Source: Chania multitudinisentens RB-25 (GTDB lineage: Bacteria > Pseudomonadota > Gammaproteobacteria > Enterobacterales > Enterobacteriaceae). Taken from it: DNA of 64,000 bases. The notes beneath the pieces were generated by a model, which did no database searches, was not told the DNA's origin, and saw nothing but the letters and a program-made list of their open reading frames with translations. The DNA lies in NCBI RefSeq assembly GCF_000520015.2, contig NZ_CP007044.2, forward strand, positions 3,596,001-3,660,000. Direction: 5' to 3'. This document shows, in pieces, positions 17,266-26,886 of this stretch. Each line of letters begins with the position of its first letter. Position 1 is the first letter of the stretch. The position numbers were made by a program, and so were the translations under genes.

Positions 17266-18216
17266 TTATTTGAACAAATCGGCGCTAACAGTCAAATTAC
17301 CACCGCTCTTATTCTGCCATTGGCGGGTGAGGTGATAATACTTGGCACCTTTATTTGCAGCCCGTTTTGCGGTTTCAGTGGAAACGTCAGTCATGCTGCT
17401 GAAATGGCCAGTAAAGGTGATCGAATCAAACGGCACCATTTGCGCAGCGGTGGCATTGTTCAGTTCCTGAATCTTGGTGCCATCCGGCAGTGTGACGGTG
17501 TAACGTTCGCCAGTAGAAGATTGCGTTTCGAAGAAACGGCCAACTTCACGGCTTGGTGAAGCAGAAGAGGCGACACCAGGGATTTCCACTTTGGCGGCTT
17601 CTGCACCACCTGCTGCCAGTGCGACGCGGCCGGCATCAGAATCGGCCGGGATAGCATCAGGGCTCTGAACGAGGCGCTTAGGTGCATCCGCTTTATAAAT
17701 AAATGCGGTGATAAATTGGTTACCACCCTGATTGGCATCAACCTGACGCACGATAAAGAACGAAGCAGCGCCTTTCTTTTGCGCTTCTTTGGAGATAGCG
17801 TCGTTAATATCTGGCTGGCTGCGGAAGAAACCGCTAACGCTGACGGTATCATAAGGTTCAAGCAGGTAGGCTTCGTCTTTCGGCAGTTCATTCACGCCGT
17901 TGAAAACGCGATAGTTTGCTTCTTTACTGACTTCGGGGGCGTCTTTGTGAAAGAGATCAGCGGTGATACGCCAGTTGCCGCCATTGTTATTATCGCTAAT
18001 GTTCTGGATATAAAAGGCATCGGCACCCAGTCTGTCTGCACGGCGTGATACGGCATCAGCAGCTTCATTGATGGCGTTAAAACGGCCGGTGATGGTGATG
18101 CGATCAAACGGCTTGATCGCCGCTGCTTTTTCAGGAGTTAACTCTTGCGCGGCATGTACAGACAGCGCGGTGAGTGATAACAAGGCTGATGCGATGATCG
18201 TGGTCTTCAGCTTCAT
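17266..18216 (-). CDS. ydgH: Periplasmic protein YdgH with three DUF1471 (YhcN/BhsA-type) domains
   Basis: The 316-residue product has a signal peptide (MKLKTTIIASALLSLTALSVHA) and three copies of the ~55-residue DUF1471 fold: about residues 40-95 (FDRITITGRFN...ADAFYIQNISDNNNGGNWRITADLF), 125-180 (YDTVSVSGFFR...AASFFIVRQVDANQGGNQFITAFIY) and 260-316 (FDSITFTGHFSSM...AKYYHLTRQWQNKSGGNLTVSADLF). The repeats and length match E. coli YdgH, an envelope protein of stress-related but poorly known function. Start at 18216 has AAAGGA upstream; the six-codon extension in frame is not supported. It is divergent from pntAB. Confidence 0.92.
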   Translation of the reverse strand: MKLKTTIIASALLSLTALSVHAAQELTPEKAAAIKPFDRITITGRFNAINEAADAVSRRADRLGADAFYIQNISDNNNGGNWRITADLFHKDAPEVSKEANYRVFNGVNELPKDEAYLLEPYDTVSVSGFFRSQPDINDAISKEAQKKGAASFFIVRQVDANQGGNQFITAFIYKADAPKRLVQSPDAIPADSDAGRVALAAGGAEAAKVEIPGVASSASPSREVGRFFETQSSTGERYTVTLPDGTKIQELNNATAAQMVPFDSITFTGHFSSMTDVSTETAKRAANKGAKYYHLTRQWQNKSGGNLTVSADLFK

Positions 18217-18741
18217 AAAAAATCCTTTCCGCATTAACGTTTATAACGTGCTGAACAGTGCTCAGTATTATTCAGCCGCAGATTATGACATGCCATCTTG
18301 GCAAATGTCTCCGCATTTTATGTCATGGCAGGAGACAACCAGGTATCAAGGGCATTTCAGATTACGTAGTTCATTCAGTATAAGTTTCAATAATGAAACG
18401 CTTCACCAATTAATGTTAATTATTCACAATTTAATAACTTTTATGCTCCATAGGCTCGGCTGGCTAGAGATGCCGCTGAGTCCTTTGTCTACAAGGGGGC
18501 GATGAAAAGGACTATTGTGGCATCTTTTTCACACAAATTTGCGATTCGTCATAGCCCTAAGTGAATTTTTATGTAAAAACTGACCGGTAAACGTAAGCAA
18601 TTATGGATCATCGATCACATTTTCAGTAGGTTATAGATGGCCTTGCAAACGAGCCGAGAGAAAGCTTTGTTTGGCCGATGCTATTGCTCTATGGGCAGAA
18701 AGATAATAAACATCATCAAAGACAGGTGAGAAGGGAACATT
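18217..18741. other. Divergent ydgH/pntA intergenic region
   Basis: About 525 bases with no credible gene on either strand; it must hold the promoters of ydgH and pntAB. The pntA start has AGAAGGGA just upstream (18729-18736). I see no strong operator palindrome or terminator. Confidence 0.6.
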
Positions 18742-20271
18742 ATGCGTATTGGTGTACCAAGAGAACGGTTGGCCAATGAAGCCCGTGTTGCAGCAACGCC
18801 GAAAACGGTGGAACAACTGCTGAAACTGGGCTTTACCGTCGCGATTGAAAGCGAAGCGGGTAAATTGGCAAGCTTTGAGGATGTCGCTTATGAAGCAGCA
18901 GGAGCGACAATTACCGATACCACGGATGTGTGGCAGTCGGATCTGATTCTGAAAGTTAACGCGCCACAAGAGGATGAAATTGCGTTAATGCGTGAAGGAA
19001 GTACGTTGGTCAGCTTTATCTGGCCAGCGCAGAACCCAGAATTGATGGCAAAACTTGCGGCACGTAATGTCACGGCTATGGCCATGGATTCTGTGCCACG
19101 TATTTCACGGGCGCAATCGCTGGATGCGCTGAGTTCGATGGCTAACATTGCAGGCTATCGCGCTATTGTTGAAGCTGCGCATGAGTTTGGGCGTTTCTTC
19201 ACCGGCCAGATCACCGCCGCAGGCAAGGTTCCACCGGCAAAAGTGATGATTATCGGGGCTGGCGTGGCCGGGTTGGCGGCCATTGGTGCTGCGGGTAGCA
19301 TGGGCGCCATCGTGCGGGCTTTCGATACTCGCCCAGAAGTGAAAGAGCAAGTGCAGAGTATGGGCGCAGAATTCCTTGAGTTGGACTTTGAGGAAGAAGC
19401 GGGCAGCGGTGATGGCTATGCCAAGGTGATGTCCGAAGCCTTCATCAAGGCCGAAATGGCCTTGTTTGCTGCCCAAGCGGAAGAAGTAGACATCATCGTC
19501 ACTACCGCGCTGATCCCAGGGAAACCGGCACCAAAGCTGATCACCAAAGAGATGGTGGCAGCCATGAAGCCGGGCAGTGTGATTGTCGATCTGGCGGCGC
19601 AAACCGGCGGTAACTGCGAGCTGACCGTGGCCGATCAAGTGACGATGACTGACAACGGCGTGAAAATTATCGGTTACACCGATCTGCCCAGCCGTTTGCC
19701 AACGCAGTCCTCACAGCTTTACGGTACTAACCTGGTTAACTTGCTGAAGCTGTTGGCGAAAGAGAAGAACGGCGAAATCGATATCGATTTCGAAGACACG
19801 GTGATCCGCGGCGTGACCGTGGTGCGTGATGGTGAAGTGACCTGGCCTGCACCACCAATCCAGGTTTCTGCTCAACCTAAACAGGCTCAGGCGGCGGCTC
19901 CATTGGCGCCAATAGAGAAAAAACCAACCTCGCCTTGGGTGAAATACGGCCTGATCGCACTGGCGATTGTGCTGTTTGGCTGGTTCGCCAACTCGGCACC
20001 GCAAGAGTTCCTGTCGCACTTTACCGTGTTTGCGCTGGCCTGCGTGGTGGGTTACTACGTGGTCTGGAACGTCAGCCATGCGTTGCATACTCCGTTGATG
20101 TCGGTCACTAACGCGATCTCAGGGATCATCGTGGTCGGTGCGTTATTGCAGATCGATCATGGTGGTTGGGTGAGTTTCCTCTCCTTTATCGCCGTGCTGA
20201 TTGCCAGCATCAACATTTTTGGTGGATTCACCGTCACTCAGCGCATGCTGAAGATGTTCCGCAAAAACTAA
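18742..20271 (+). CDS. pntA: NAD(P) transhydrogenase subunit alpha
   Basis: This 509-residue subunit of the proton-translocating transhydrogenase transfers hydride between NADH and NADP+ at the expense of the proton gradient. The NAD(H)-binding domain I has the alanine-dehydrogenase-like fold: MRIGVPRERLANEARVAATP at the start, SMANIAGYRAIVEAA, and the Rossmann motif IIGAGVAGLAAIGAAGSMGAIVRAFDTRPEVKEQ. Residues ~400-505 contain four membrane helices. It is followed after 10 bases by pntB. Length and order match E. coli. Confidence 0.98.
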   Translation: MRIGVPRERLANEARVAATPKTVEQLLKLGFTVAIESEAGKLASFEDVAYEAAGATITDTTDVWQSDLILKVNAPQEDEIALMREGSTLVSFIWPAQNPELMAKLAARNVTAMAMDSVPRISRAQSLDALSSMANIAGYRAIVEAAHEFGRFFTGQITAAGKVPPAKVMIIGAGVAGLAAIGAAGSMGAIVRAFDTRPEVKEQVQSMGAEFLELDFEEEAGSGDGYAKVMSEAFIKAEMALFAAQAEEVDIIVTTALIPGKPAPKLITKEMVAAMKPGSVIVDLAAQTGGNCELTVADQVTMTDNGVKIIGYTDLPSRLPTQSSQLYGTNLVNLLKLLAKEKNGEIDIDFEDTVIRGVTVVRDGEVTWPAPPIQVSAQPKQAQAAAPLAPIEKKPTSPWVKYGLIALAIVLFGWFANSAPQEFLSHFTVFALACVVGYYVVWNVSHALHTPLMSVTNAISGIIVVGALLQIDHGGWVSFLSFIAVLIASINIFGGFTVTQRMLKMFRKN

Positions 20272-20281
20272 GGGGTAGCAA

Positions 20282-21670
20282 ATGTCTGGTGGATTAGTTA
20301 CAGCTGCATACATTGTTGCCGCTATTTTGTTTATTTTCAGTCTGGCTGGTCTTTCACGCCATGAAACCTCAAAGCAGGGTAACCTGTTTGGCGTTGCCGG
20401 GATGGCTATCGCCTTAATCGCGACCATCCTTGGGCCGCACTCCGGCAGCGTGGGTTGGATCATTATCGCGATGATCATTGGTGGTTCGATCGGTATCTAT
20501 CTGGCCAAAAAGGTCGAAATGACCGAAATGCCAGAATTGGTGGCGGTGCTGCACAGCTTTGTGGGCCTGGCGGCGGTTTTGGTGGGTTTCAATAGCTATC
20601 TGGATCACGGTGTGGCAATGGAACCGGTGATGGAAAATATCCATCTTACCGAAGTGTTCCTCGGCATCTTCATCGGTGCGGTTACCTTTACCGGTTCTAT
20701 CGTGGCATTCGGCAAGCTACGCGGCATTATCTCTTCCAAACCGCTGATGTTGCCGCATCGTCACAAGCTGAATCTGGCTGCCATGGTCGTTTCCTTCCTG
20801 CTGATGCTGCTGTTTGTTTGCACCAACAGCGTGGGCTGGGAAGTCTTTGCCTTGCTGATCATGACGATTATTGCTCTGGCCTTCGGTTGGCACTTGGTGG
20901 CTTCGATTGGCGGTGCTGATATGCCGGTGGTGGTATCAATGCTGAACTCCTATTCTGGATGGGCAGCGGCGGCGGCAGGCTTCATGTTAAGCAACGACCT
21001 GCTGATTGTAACTGGGGCGCTGGTCGGTTCTTCCGGTGCGATCCTGTCTTACATCATGTGTAAAGCGATGAACCGTTCGTTTATCAGCGTGATTGCCGGT
21101 GGTTTTGGTACCGATGGTTCATCTACCGGTAATGCTGAAGAAATGGGCGAATACCGTGAAACCACAGCGGAAGAAGTGGCTGAACAGTTGAAGAATTCAA
21201 CGTCAGTGATCATCACCCCAGGCTATGGTATGGCGGTGGCGCAAGCGCAGTACCCGGTGGCGGAAATCACCGATAAATTGCGCGCACGCGGTATCAAGGT
21301 GCGTTTTGGTATCCACCCGGTGGCGGGCCGCTTACCGGGCCATATGAACGTGCTGCTGGCTGAAGCCAAGGTGCCGTATGATGTGGTGCTGGAGATGGAC
21401 GAAATCAACGAAGATTTCCCCGATACCGATACCGTGCTGGTGATCGGCGCTAACGATACGGTGAACCCGGCAGCCTTGGAAGATCCACGCAGCCCGATCG
21501 CCGGTATGCCCGTGCTGGAAGTGTGGAAGGCGCAAAACGTTATTGGGTTCAAACGCTCCATGAATACCGGCTACGCCGGTGTGCAGAACCCACTGTTCTT
21601 CAAAGAGAACACCCAAATGCTGTTTGGTGACGCCAAAGACAGCGTGGAAGCGATCCTGCGCGCCTTGTAA
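20282..21670 (+). CDS. pntB: NAD(P) transhydrogenase subunit beta
   Basis: The 462-residue membrane subunit has about nine transmembrane helices in residues 1-260 and the NADP(H)-binding domain III at ~290-462 (VIITPGYGMAVAQAQYPVAE, VRFGIHPVAGRLPGHMNVLLAEA, VLVIGANDTVNPAA). Together with PntA it supplies NADPH. GGGGTAG lies ahead of the start. A clear terminator follows at 21687-21711. Confidence 0.98.
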   Translation: MSGGLVTAAYIVAAILFIFSLAGLSRHETSKQGNLFGVAGMAIALIATILGPHSGSVGWIIIAMIIGGSIGIYLAKKVEMTEMPELVAVLHSFVGLAAVLVGFNSYLDHGVAMEPVMENIHLTEVFLGIFIGAVTFTGSIVAFGKLRGIISSKPLMLPHRHKLNLAAMVVSFLLMLLFVCTNSVGWEVFALLIMTIIALAFGWHLVASIGGADMPVVVSMLNSYSGWAAAAAGFMLSNDLLIVTGALVGSSGAILSYIMCKAMNRSFISVIAGGFGTDGSSTGNAEEMGEYRETTAEEVAEQLKNSTSVIITPGYGMAVAQAQYPVAEITDKLRARGIKVRFGIHPVAGRLPGHMNVLLAEAKVPYDVVLEMDEINEDFPDTDTVLVIGANDTVNPAALEDPRSPIAGMPVLEVWKAQNVIGFKRSMNTGYAGVQNPLFFKENTQMLFGDAKDSVEAILRAL

Positions 21671-21686
21671 TCTGGATGCATAAACA

Positions 21687-21711
21687 AACACGGGTTTTGC
21701 TAGCCCGTGTT
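21687..21711 (+). terminator. Rho-independent terminator after pntB
   Basis: ACACGGG-TTTTGCTAG-CCCGTGT followed by a run of eight T. Confidence 0.92.
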
Positions 21712-21926
21712 TTTTTTCGCCGCAATAACGCTAAATTCTTGTCAGAAGCTCAGATAATTGTGCTTAATTTAACGTAATTAGCACATACTTTGTGCGATTC
21801 AACACATCAGATCACCTTAAGGGGGCGCAATAAGGTATCTTATGTATCCGACGTATTTGGAGCTACAGCCTCAGGTAATGAGGTTATGACCCCGATTTCA
21901 TCCATTTAACGGATCCTAGACTCACT

Positions 21927-23117
21927 ATGATTATCAAACCTAAGGTTCGCGGTTTCATCTGTACCACCACTCATCCAGCTGGTTGCGAAGCCAATGTTCG
22001 CCGTCAAATTGCCTACACCAAGGCGCAGGGAACCATTGCCAATGGCCCTAAGCGAGTGTTGGTGATTGGTGCTTCCACCGGCTATGGTCTTGCTTCCCGG
22101 ATTGCGGCGGCATTTGGCAGCGGAGCAGCCACTATCGGCGTATTCTTTGAAAAAGCGGGCACAGAGAGCAAACCGGCAACGGCTGGCTGGTACAATTCAG
22201 CCGCTTTCGACAAAGCAGCCAAAGAAGAAGGTTTATACGCCAAGAGTATCAATGGCGATGCCTTCTCTAACGAATGCCGCGCCAAGGTAATTGAGTTGAT
22301 CAAAGCCGATCTGGGCCAGATCGATCTGGTGGTGTATTCACTGGCTTCGCCGGTACGCAAGATGCCGGAAACCGGTGAAGTTATCCGCTCGGCGCTGAAA
22401 CCTATCGGTGAGGTGTATACCACCACGGCAATCGATACCAACAAAGATCAGATTATCACTGCCACCGTTGAACCTGCGACGGAAGAAGAGATCCAAAACA
22501 CCATCACCGTAATGGGTGGGCAAGATTGGGAACTGTGGATGTCTGCGCTGGAAGAGGCCGGGGTTCTGGCTGATGGGGCTAAATCTGTGGCTTACTCCTA
22601 CATTGGCACCAACCTGACCTGGCCAATCTATTGGCATGGAACGCTGGGCCGCGCTAAAGAAGATTTAGACCGCGCCGCCACCGCTATTCGTGGCAGTTTG
22701 GCCGCCAAGGGGGGGACGGCTCATGTGGCGGTGTTGAAATCGGTTGTAACCCAGGCGTCTTCTGCGATTCCGGTGATGCCGCTGTATATCTCCATGGCTT
22801 TCAAAATCATGAAAGAGAAGGGGATTCACGAAGGCTGCATGGAGCAGGTTTATCGCTTGATGCGCACTCGTCTGTACAGCGATCTGGTGCTGGACGATCA
22901 TGCGCGTATCCGTATGGACGATTGGGAACTGCGTGACGATGTGCAGCAAGCCTGCCGCGATCTATGGCCGCTAATCACCTCGGAAAATCTGAGCGAACTG
23001 ACCGATTACGCCGGCTACAAGCAGGAATTCCTGCGCCTGTTCGGTTTTGGTTTGGAAGAAGTGGATTACGATGCAGACGTGAACCCGGATGTGCGTTTCG
23101 ACGTGATTGAACTGTAA
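21927..23117 (+). CDS. fabV: Enoyl-ACP reductase FabV
   Basis: This 396-residue enzyme catalyses the last reduction of fatty-acid elongation (trans-2-enoyl-ACP to acyl-ACP, NADH). It is the large SDR-like isoform: N-terminal MIIKPKVRGFICTTTHPAGC, cofactor motif VLVIGASTGYGLASRIAAAFG, and the active-site region SVAYSYIGTNLTWPIYWHGTLGRAKEDL containing the Tyr and Lys. FabV enzymes are naturally insensitive to triclosan, unlike FabI. It lies between pntB and uspE, places adjacent to neither fabI nor other fatty-acid genes, with its own upstream region (21712-21926). Confidence 0.96.
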   Translation: MIIKPKVRGFICTTTHPAGCEANVRRQIAYTKAQGTIANGPKRVLVIGASTGYGLASRIAAAFGSGAATIGVFFEKAGTESKPATAGWYNSAAFDKAAKEEGLYAKSINGDAFSNECRAKVIELIKADLGQIDLVVYSLASPVRKMPETGEVIRSALKPIGEVYTTTAIDTNKDQIITATVEPATEEEIQNTITVMGGQDWELWMSALEEAGVLADGAKSVAYSYIGTNLTWPIYWHGTLGRAKEDLDRAATAIRGSLAAKGGTAHVAVLKSVVTQASSAIPVMPLYISMAFKIMKEKGIHEGCMEQVYRLMRTRLYSDLVLDDHARIRMDDWELRDDVQQACRDLWPLITSENLSELTDYAGYKQEFLRLFGFGLEEVDYDADVNPDVRFDVIEL

Positions 23118-23136
23118 TTTCTTCACCCGCATAGCA

Positions 23137-23165
23137 AACAGGGCCATTTCGGCCCTGTTTTTTCT
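23137..23165 (+). terminator. Terminator between convergent fabV and uspE
   Basis: AACAGGGCC-ATTTC-GGCCCTGTT followed by TTTTTTCT on the plus strand; the run of A on the left makes it possibly bidirectional. Confidence 0.88.
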
Positions 23166-23182
23166 TTCAAACCTGCTCCAGG

Positions 23183-24145
23183 TTAATCTTCGTCGTCATG
23201 CTCGTCGTCTTCATCTACCTCGATCGGGCAGTTAAAGTCATCGGGCTTGAGTACTAACAAATCACATTTTAGATGATCGATCACATGTTCTGCGGTATTA
23301 CCGATAAAAGCGGCAGAAATCCCGGTACGGCCAAGCGTACCCAATACCACCACACCGGCTTGCAGATGCTCGGCTAAATCCGGGATCACTTCTTCCGGCA
23401 AGCCTTTCTCAACGTGCGTGAACTCTTCATTAATGTGGAATTTCTGCCTTAACGCCTTCATAGCGATCAGATGTTGCCCACGGATGGCGTCGTTATACAC
23501 GCTGGGGTCAAAATCAGGCAGTTCAATGGCGATATTAATCGGTGTTACCGGGTAGGCACCCACCAGGTGAACTTCGGTTTGGTTGACGTTTTGTGCTAGC
23601 TCGAGGGTTTCTTTCACTAGGCGGACATTCAGCGGATCGTGATAGGGTTCCTCACTGGAAAGGTTAACCGCAACCAAGGCTTTACCGCCTTCCGGCCAAG
23701 GCTGTTCTTTTACCATCCAAACTGGGCAAGGGCACTTACGCAGCAGGTGCCAATCGGTCGGGGTAAAGATCAACGATTCTAACCGATCATGCTGATGTGC
23801 CATTTTCAGCAGCAAATCATGATCACTACTCAAAACTTCCTGAATAATCGCCTCGTAGGGACGATTGTGCCACACCACCTTGATTTCAATGGGGACACCA
23901 TCTTCAAGATAAAAACGGCATTGCTCATTAATCCATGCTGCGCGTTGGTTGATTACGCCTTGCCGCATCGCTGTCCGTTCATCGGGCGAAAGCAAGGTGG
24001 TCATTTCGTAAGAGAAGTCATAAATAGGGAGGAAGGCTTTAATACGCCCGCCATTTCGTCTAACCAGATACACTGCCCGGCGAAGCGCCGGTTGATCGTC
24101 CTGATTGGGGTCAATAGCCACCAGAAGATTCTGATACTTCGCCAT
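23183..24145 (-). CDS. uspE: Universal stress protein E (tandem USP domains)
   Basis: The 320-residue cytosolic protein has two USP domains: about 1-150 beginning AKYQNLLVAIDPNQDDQPALRRAV, and 155-310 ending GVVVLGTLGRTGISAAFIGNTAEHVIDHLKCDLLVLKPD, where the nucleotide-binding G-2x-G-9x-G pattern is visible. A very acidic tail follows. UspE is involved in stress survival, motility and adhesion control in E. coli. As in E. coli it lies next to and downstream of fnr. Confidence 0.95.
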   Translation of the reverse strand: MAKYQNLLVAIDPNQDDQPALRRAVYLVRRNGGRIKAFLPIYDFSYEMTTLLSPDERTAMRQGVINQRAAWINEQCRFYLEDGVPIEIKVVWHNRPYEAIIQEVLSSDHDLLLKMAHQHDRLESLIFTPTDWHLLRKCPCPVWMVKEQPWPEGGKALVAVNLSSEEPYHDPLNVRLVKETLELAQNVNQTEVHLVGAYPVTPINIAIELPDFDPSVYNDAIRGQHLIAMKALRQKFHINEEFTHVEKGLPEEVIPDLAEHLQAGVVVLGTLGRTGISAAFIGNTAEHVIDHLKCDLLVLKPDDFNCPIEVDEDDEHDDED

Positions 24146-24269
24146 AGGGTCTCCTTAATAGCTGCGGATCAACAGCCCGTTCACTTACAGAGTAACCCAA
24201 CATTGAAAAACAGGACAGTGGCAGAGCGCGCAGGGGCAATAATTTCAGTAAATATTGGCCCTGCGGCAA

Positions 24270-25034
24270 TCAAGCACTGACAGACACATTAATACGCTGC
24301 GTACCCGCCAGTTGTGACAGTGCATCGACGTTTTCGATGGTGATGTATTTGCCTTTCACGCTGAGAATGGCGCTTTTCTGGAAGCGGCCCAACAACCGGC
24401 TGATGGTTTCAACCGTTAGGCCAAGATAGTTACCAATGTCGCCACGGGTCATGGTCAAACGAAATTCACGCGGTGAGAAGCCCCGTTCAGCAAAGCGGCG
24501 CGACAGGTTATAGACAAAAGCGGCCAGACGTTCTTCTGCATTTTTCTTTGACAATAACAGGATCATATCCTGATCGCCTTTGATTTCGCCGCTCATCAAA
24601 CGCATAATTTGTTGCCGCAGGTTTGGCATTTTACCGGAGAGATCGTCCAGCGTTTCAAAGGGGATCTCACATACCATGGAGGTTTCCAGCGACTGGGCGA
24701 AACTCGGGTGTTTCAGGCTGACAATGGCATCAAAGCCCACCAAATCACCCGCTAGATGGAAACCAGTAATCTGCTCATCACCCTGTTCGGTGATGGTGTA
24801 GCTTTTGATGGTTCCTGAACGGATCGCGTAAAGGGATTTCAATTCATCACCGGCTTTAAACAGCGTCTGGCCTTTTTGGATCGGCTTTTTCCTCTCAATA
24901 ATGTTATCGAGCTGGTCTAACTCGTGTGCATTCAAGGTAAAAGGGATACACAACTGGCTGATGCTACAGTCCTGACAATGGATCGCACAACCTCCAGACT
25001 GTATACGGCGAATTACGCGTTTTTCCGGGATCAT
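24270..25034 (-). CDS. fnr: Anaerobic global regulator FNR
   Basis: This 254-residue oxygen-sensing transcription factor of the CRP/FNR family has ligands for the oxygen-labile [4Fe-4S] cluster at Cys20, Cys23, Cys29 (CAIHCQDCSISQLC) and Cys122 (SMVCEIPFETL). The DNA-recognition helix motif VETISRLLGRF is the FNR type. Sequence differs little from E. coli except at the C-terminal tail. A near-consensus FNR box sits 21 bases upstream of the start, indicating self-repression. In this window the formate dehydrogenase and pnt genes are in the physiological range of FNR control, but only the site before fnr itself was found. Confidence 0.98.
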   Translation of the reverse strand: MIPEKRVIRRIQSGGCAIHCQDCSISQLCIPFTLNAHELDQLDNIIERKKPIQKGQTLFKAGDELKSLYAIRSGTIKSYTITEQGDEQITGFHLAGDLVGFDAIVSLKHPSFAQSLETSMVCEIPFETLDDLSGKMPNLRQQIMRLMSGEIKGDQDMILLLSKKNAEERLAAFVYNLSRRFAERGFSPREFRLTMTRGDIGNYLGLTVETISRLLGRFQKSAILSVKGKYITIENVDALSQLAGTQRINVSVSA

Positions 25035-25054
25035 AGATTACGCTCATGCAATAA

Positions 25055-25068
25055 TTGATATGCGTCAA
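25055..25068 (-). promoter_or_regulatory. FNR box in the fnr promoter
   Basis: TTGATATGCGTCAA matches the FNR consensus TTGATNNNNATCAA at 9 of 10 defined positions. Its position close to the start codon fits a repressing site used for autoregulation. Confidence 0.8.
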
Positions 25069-25500
25069 TTTTAACATCTTTTCTGGCAACTGATAAGGGC
25101 ATCAATAACAAGATTGAGGATGTCATGGGTGTTTTTTAATCATGGGGTTCACTCGCTATTCGATATAATACTGAAATTTCTTGTATTATTGCTAAATTAT
25201 GAATAGAGCGGTTTTTTCTGCCGGTGGATAAATAATAAAGTCGTTTATATACGTTATTGAGATGTCCCCGTCGCATTTATGGTGGAAATGTCAATAAAGT
25301 AACGAAAATGATAATTTAGATGTTGGATAGATTAATTCCTTAACACTAAGCTGTGCAATTGTTTAGCATATTTGCAACCTGTAGTATTGGCAATTAATGT
25401 CTGTACCGTAGAGGGAAGATGCAAGAGATTATTATATCATTCGGAAAATTCTTGTTTTTTTTCTGTGTTCCAGTGAGAGCTATCGGCTAAAAGCCATAAA

Positions 25501-25538
25501 GTAAAGCCAGCCTGATTTAGTTCTCAGGCTGGCTTTAC
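25501..25538 (-). terminator. Strong hairpin terminator after the dalT gene
   Basis: A perfect 15-bp stem (GTAAAGCCAGCCTGA and its complement) around an 8-base loop, three bases past the dalT stop. The T tract is partly inside the stem. Confidence 0.8.
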
Positions 25539-25540
25539 CA

Positions 25541-26830
25541 TTACTGCACCGTATTTTTAGTTAACAATTCATTAGCCAATTTATAGTGTGGCGCAGTGCT
25601 ATGCCCTGGCTGATCAACTTTAACCACCAGCGTCAATACCGCAGCCACCAGATACAAACCAGTATACGCCCAGACTACCCCAACAATATCGAAGAACGGT
25701 AAAATCATGGAGGCAATAGCCGGAGCGGCAAAATTACTCAATCCGGCAGCGAGATTATAGATAGAAATAGCCGCACCTTTATGGTTCGGTTCCAATACCG
25801 GGAATACCGCCGTCATTGGCACAAAAGCCGCTACGGTGATCCCCAGCATTACAGCAGGGATGAGCGCCAGCCAGAAGTTGTGGCCGAAATAGACTGGCAG
25901 GTAATAGAACGCCAGGCTGGAAATAGCACAACCAATGCAGCCAAACCAGCGAACCTGCCGCATCCAGCCGATTTTTTCCCCCAGAATGCCCCACATGATG
26001 TTGGTAAAAATGGTTACGAAGAAAAATACCGCCCAGATTTGCAGCCATTCGGACATGCTGAACCCCAAACGGCCAACAAACAACATAGGCATGATTACCG
26101 CAAAGCCAAACAGTGACAGCGTATTAATAATGCGAATCAGGCAGGCGAGGAAAATATTGCGGTTGGTGAACAAAATGGTCACCGCGCGGGAAAGTTCTTT
26201 CAGTTTCTCTTTAGGGGGTAAATCGGCTTTGCTGCTGGCTTGGCCCACATTACGCAGCAAGACTAATGCCATCAGCCCCCCAGCGGCGACCCAAACGATG
26301 GCAAACCACAGCGTACCGGTTTCCCCTATCAGCGGGATGGTGAAACTGGGCAGATAACTGCCCACACAACCGATGCCGATAGAATACATAGCCCAGAACC
26401 ACCCCATAGCCGAAGAGAGTTGCTGTTTCGGCACGTTCTGCACGACCAGCATGACAAAGGAATAGATGAACAACGGATAGGCCAGGCCGCGAATACCGTA
26501 GAACAACAGCATCAACGGATAATTTTTCATCCCCAGGCCGAACAGCATAAACAGCGCGTGCATAACCACCCACAGGATAAAACCGATACGCATGGCTTTC
26601 TGCGGCGTGATGATTTCTGCCACAACCCCGGAACTCCAGGCAGCCAGTGCGGCTGCCAGGCCATACACCGTAAACACCAGCGCAGACTGCGCCGGTGTGA
26701 ATCCCATATCGGTGATGTGTTTTGATAGAAAGGCCATCTCAAAACCATCGCCACTCATGAAAACGGCAATGGCGATATAGCCCCAGAACAGATTCATGGG
26801 GAGCCCGAACCAATGTTTGTGTTGTTGCAT
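25541..26830 (-). CDS. dalT: D-arabitol/ribitol MFS transporter DalT
   Basis: This 429-residue major facilitator has twelve predicted membrane spans. The start GLPMNLFWGYIAIAVFMSGDGFEMAFLSKHI and the block GIRGLAYPLFIYSFVMLVVQN resemble the D-arabinitol (DalT) and ribitol (RbtT) proton symporters of Klebsiella. It is the last gene of a three-gene operon with a polyol dehydrogenase and xylulokinase, so D-arabitol is the likely substrate. It starts 56 bases after dalK and is followed by a strong terminator. Confidence 0.9.
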   Translation of the reverse strand: MQQHKHWFGLPMNLFWGYIAIAVFMSGDGFEMAFLSKHITDMGFTPAQSALVFTVYGLAAALAAWSSGVVAEIITPQKAMRIGFILWVVMHALFMLFGLGMKNYPLMLLFYGIRGLAYPLFIYSFVMLVVQNVPKQQLSSAMGWFWAMYSIGIGCVGSYLPSFTIPLIGETGTLWFAIVWVAAGGLMALVLLRNVGQASSKADLPPKEKLKELSRAVTILFTNRNIFLACLIRIINTLSLFGFAVIMPMLFVGRLGFSMSEWLQIWAVFFFVTIFTNIMWGILGEKIGWMRQVRWFGCIGCAISSLAFYYLPVYFGHNFWLALIPAVMLGITVAAFVPMTAVFPVLEPNHKGAAISIYNLAAGLSNFAAPAIASMILPFFDIVGVVWAYTGLYLVAAVLTLVVKVDQPGHSTAPHYKLANELLTKNTVQ

Positions 26831-26886
26831 AGCAAACTCCAGCGTAGGTGTAAGGGAACCGATTTTTTATTATTGATTGCGCCGAT

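Larger units (their letters stand above)
25035..25540. other. fnr upstream region and dal operon 3' flank
   Basis: About 500 AT-rich bases separate the fnr start from the end of dalT. Apart from the FNR box and the dalT terminator I see no gene, RNA or clear repeat. In E. coli the ogt gene lies beside fnr; here the dal genes come between. Confidence 0.6.

Noticed and set aside
18068..18505. Plus-strand open frame of 145 codons across the ydgH start
   Set aside because: It overlaps the signal peptide of ydgH and has no known family or ribosome site.
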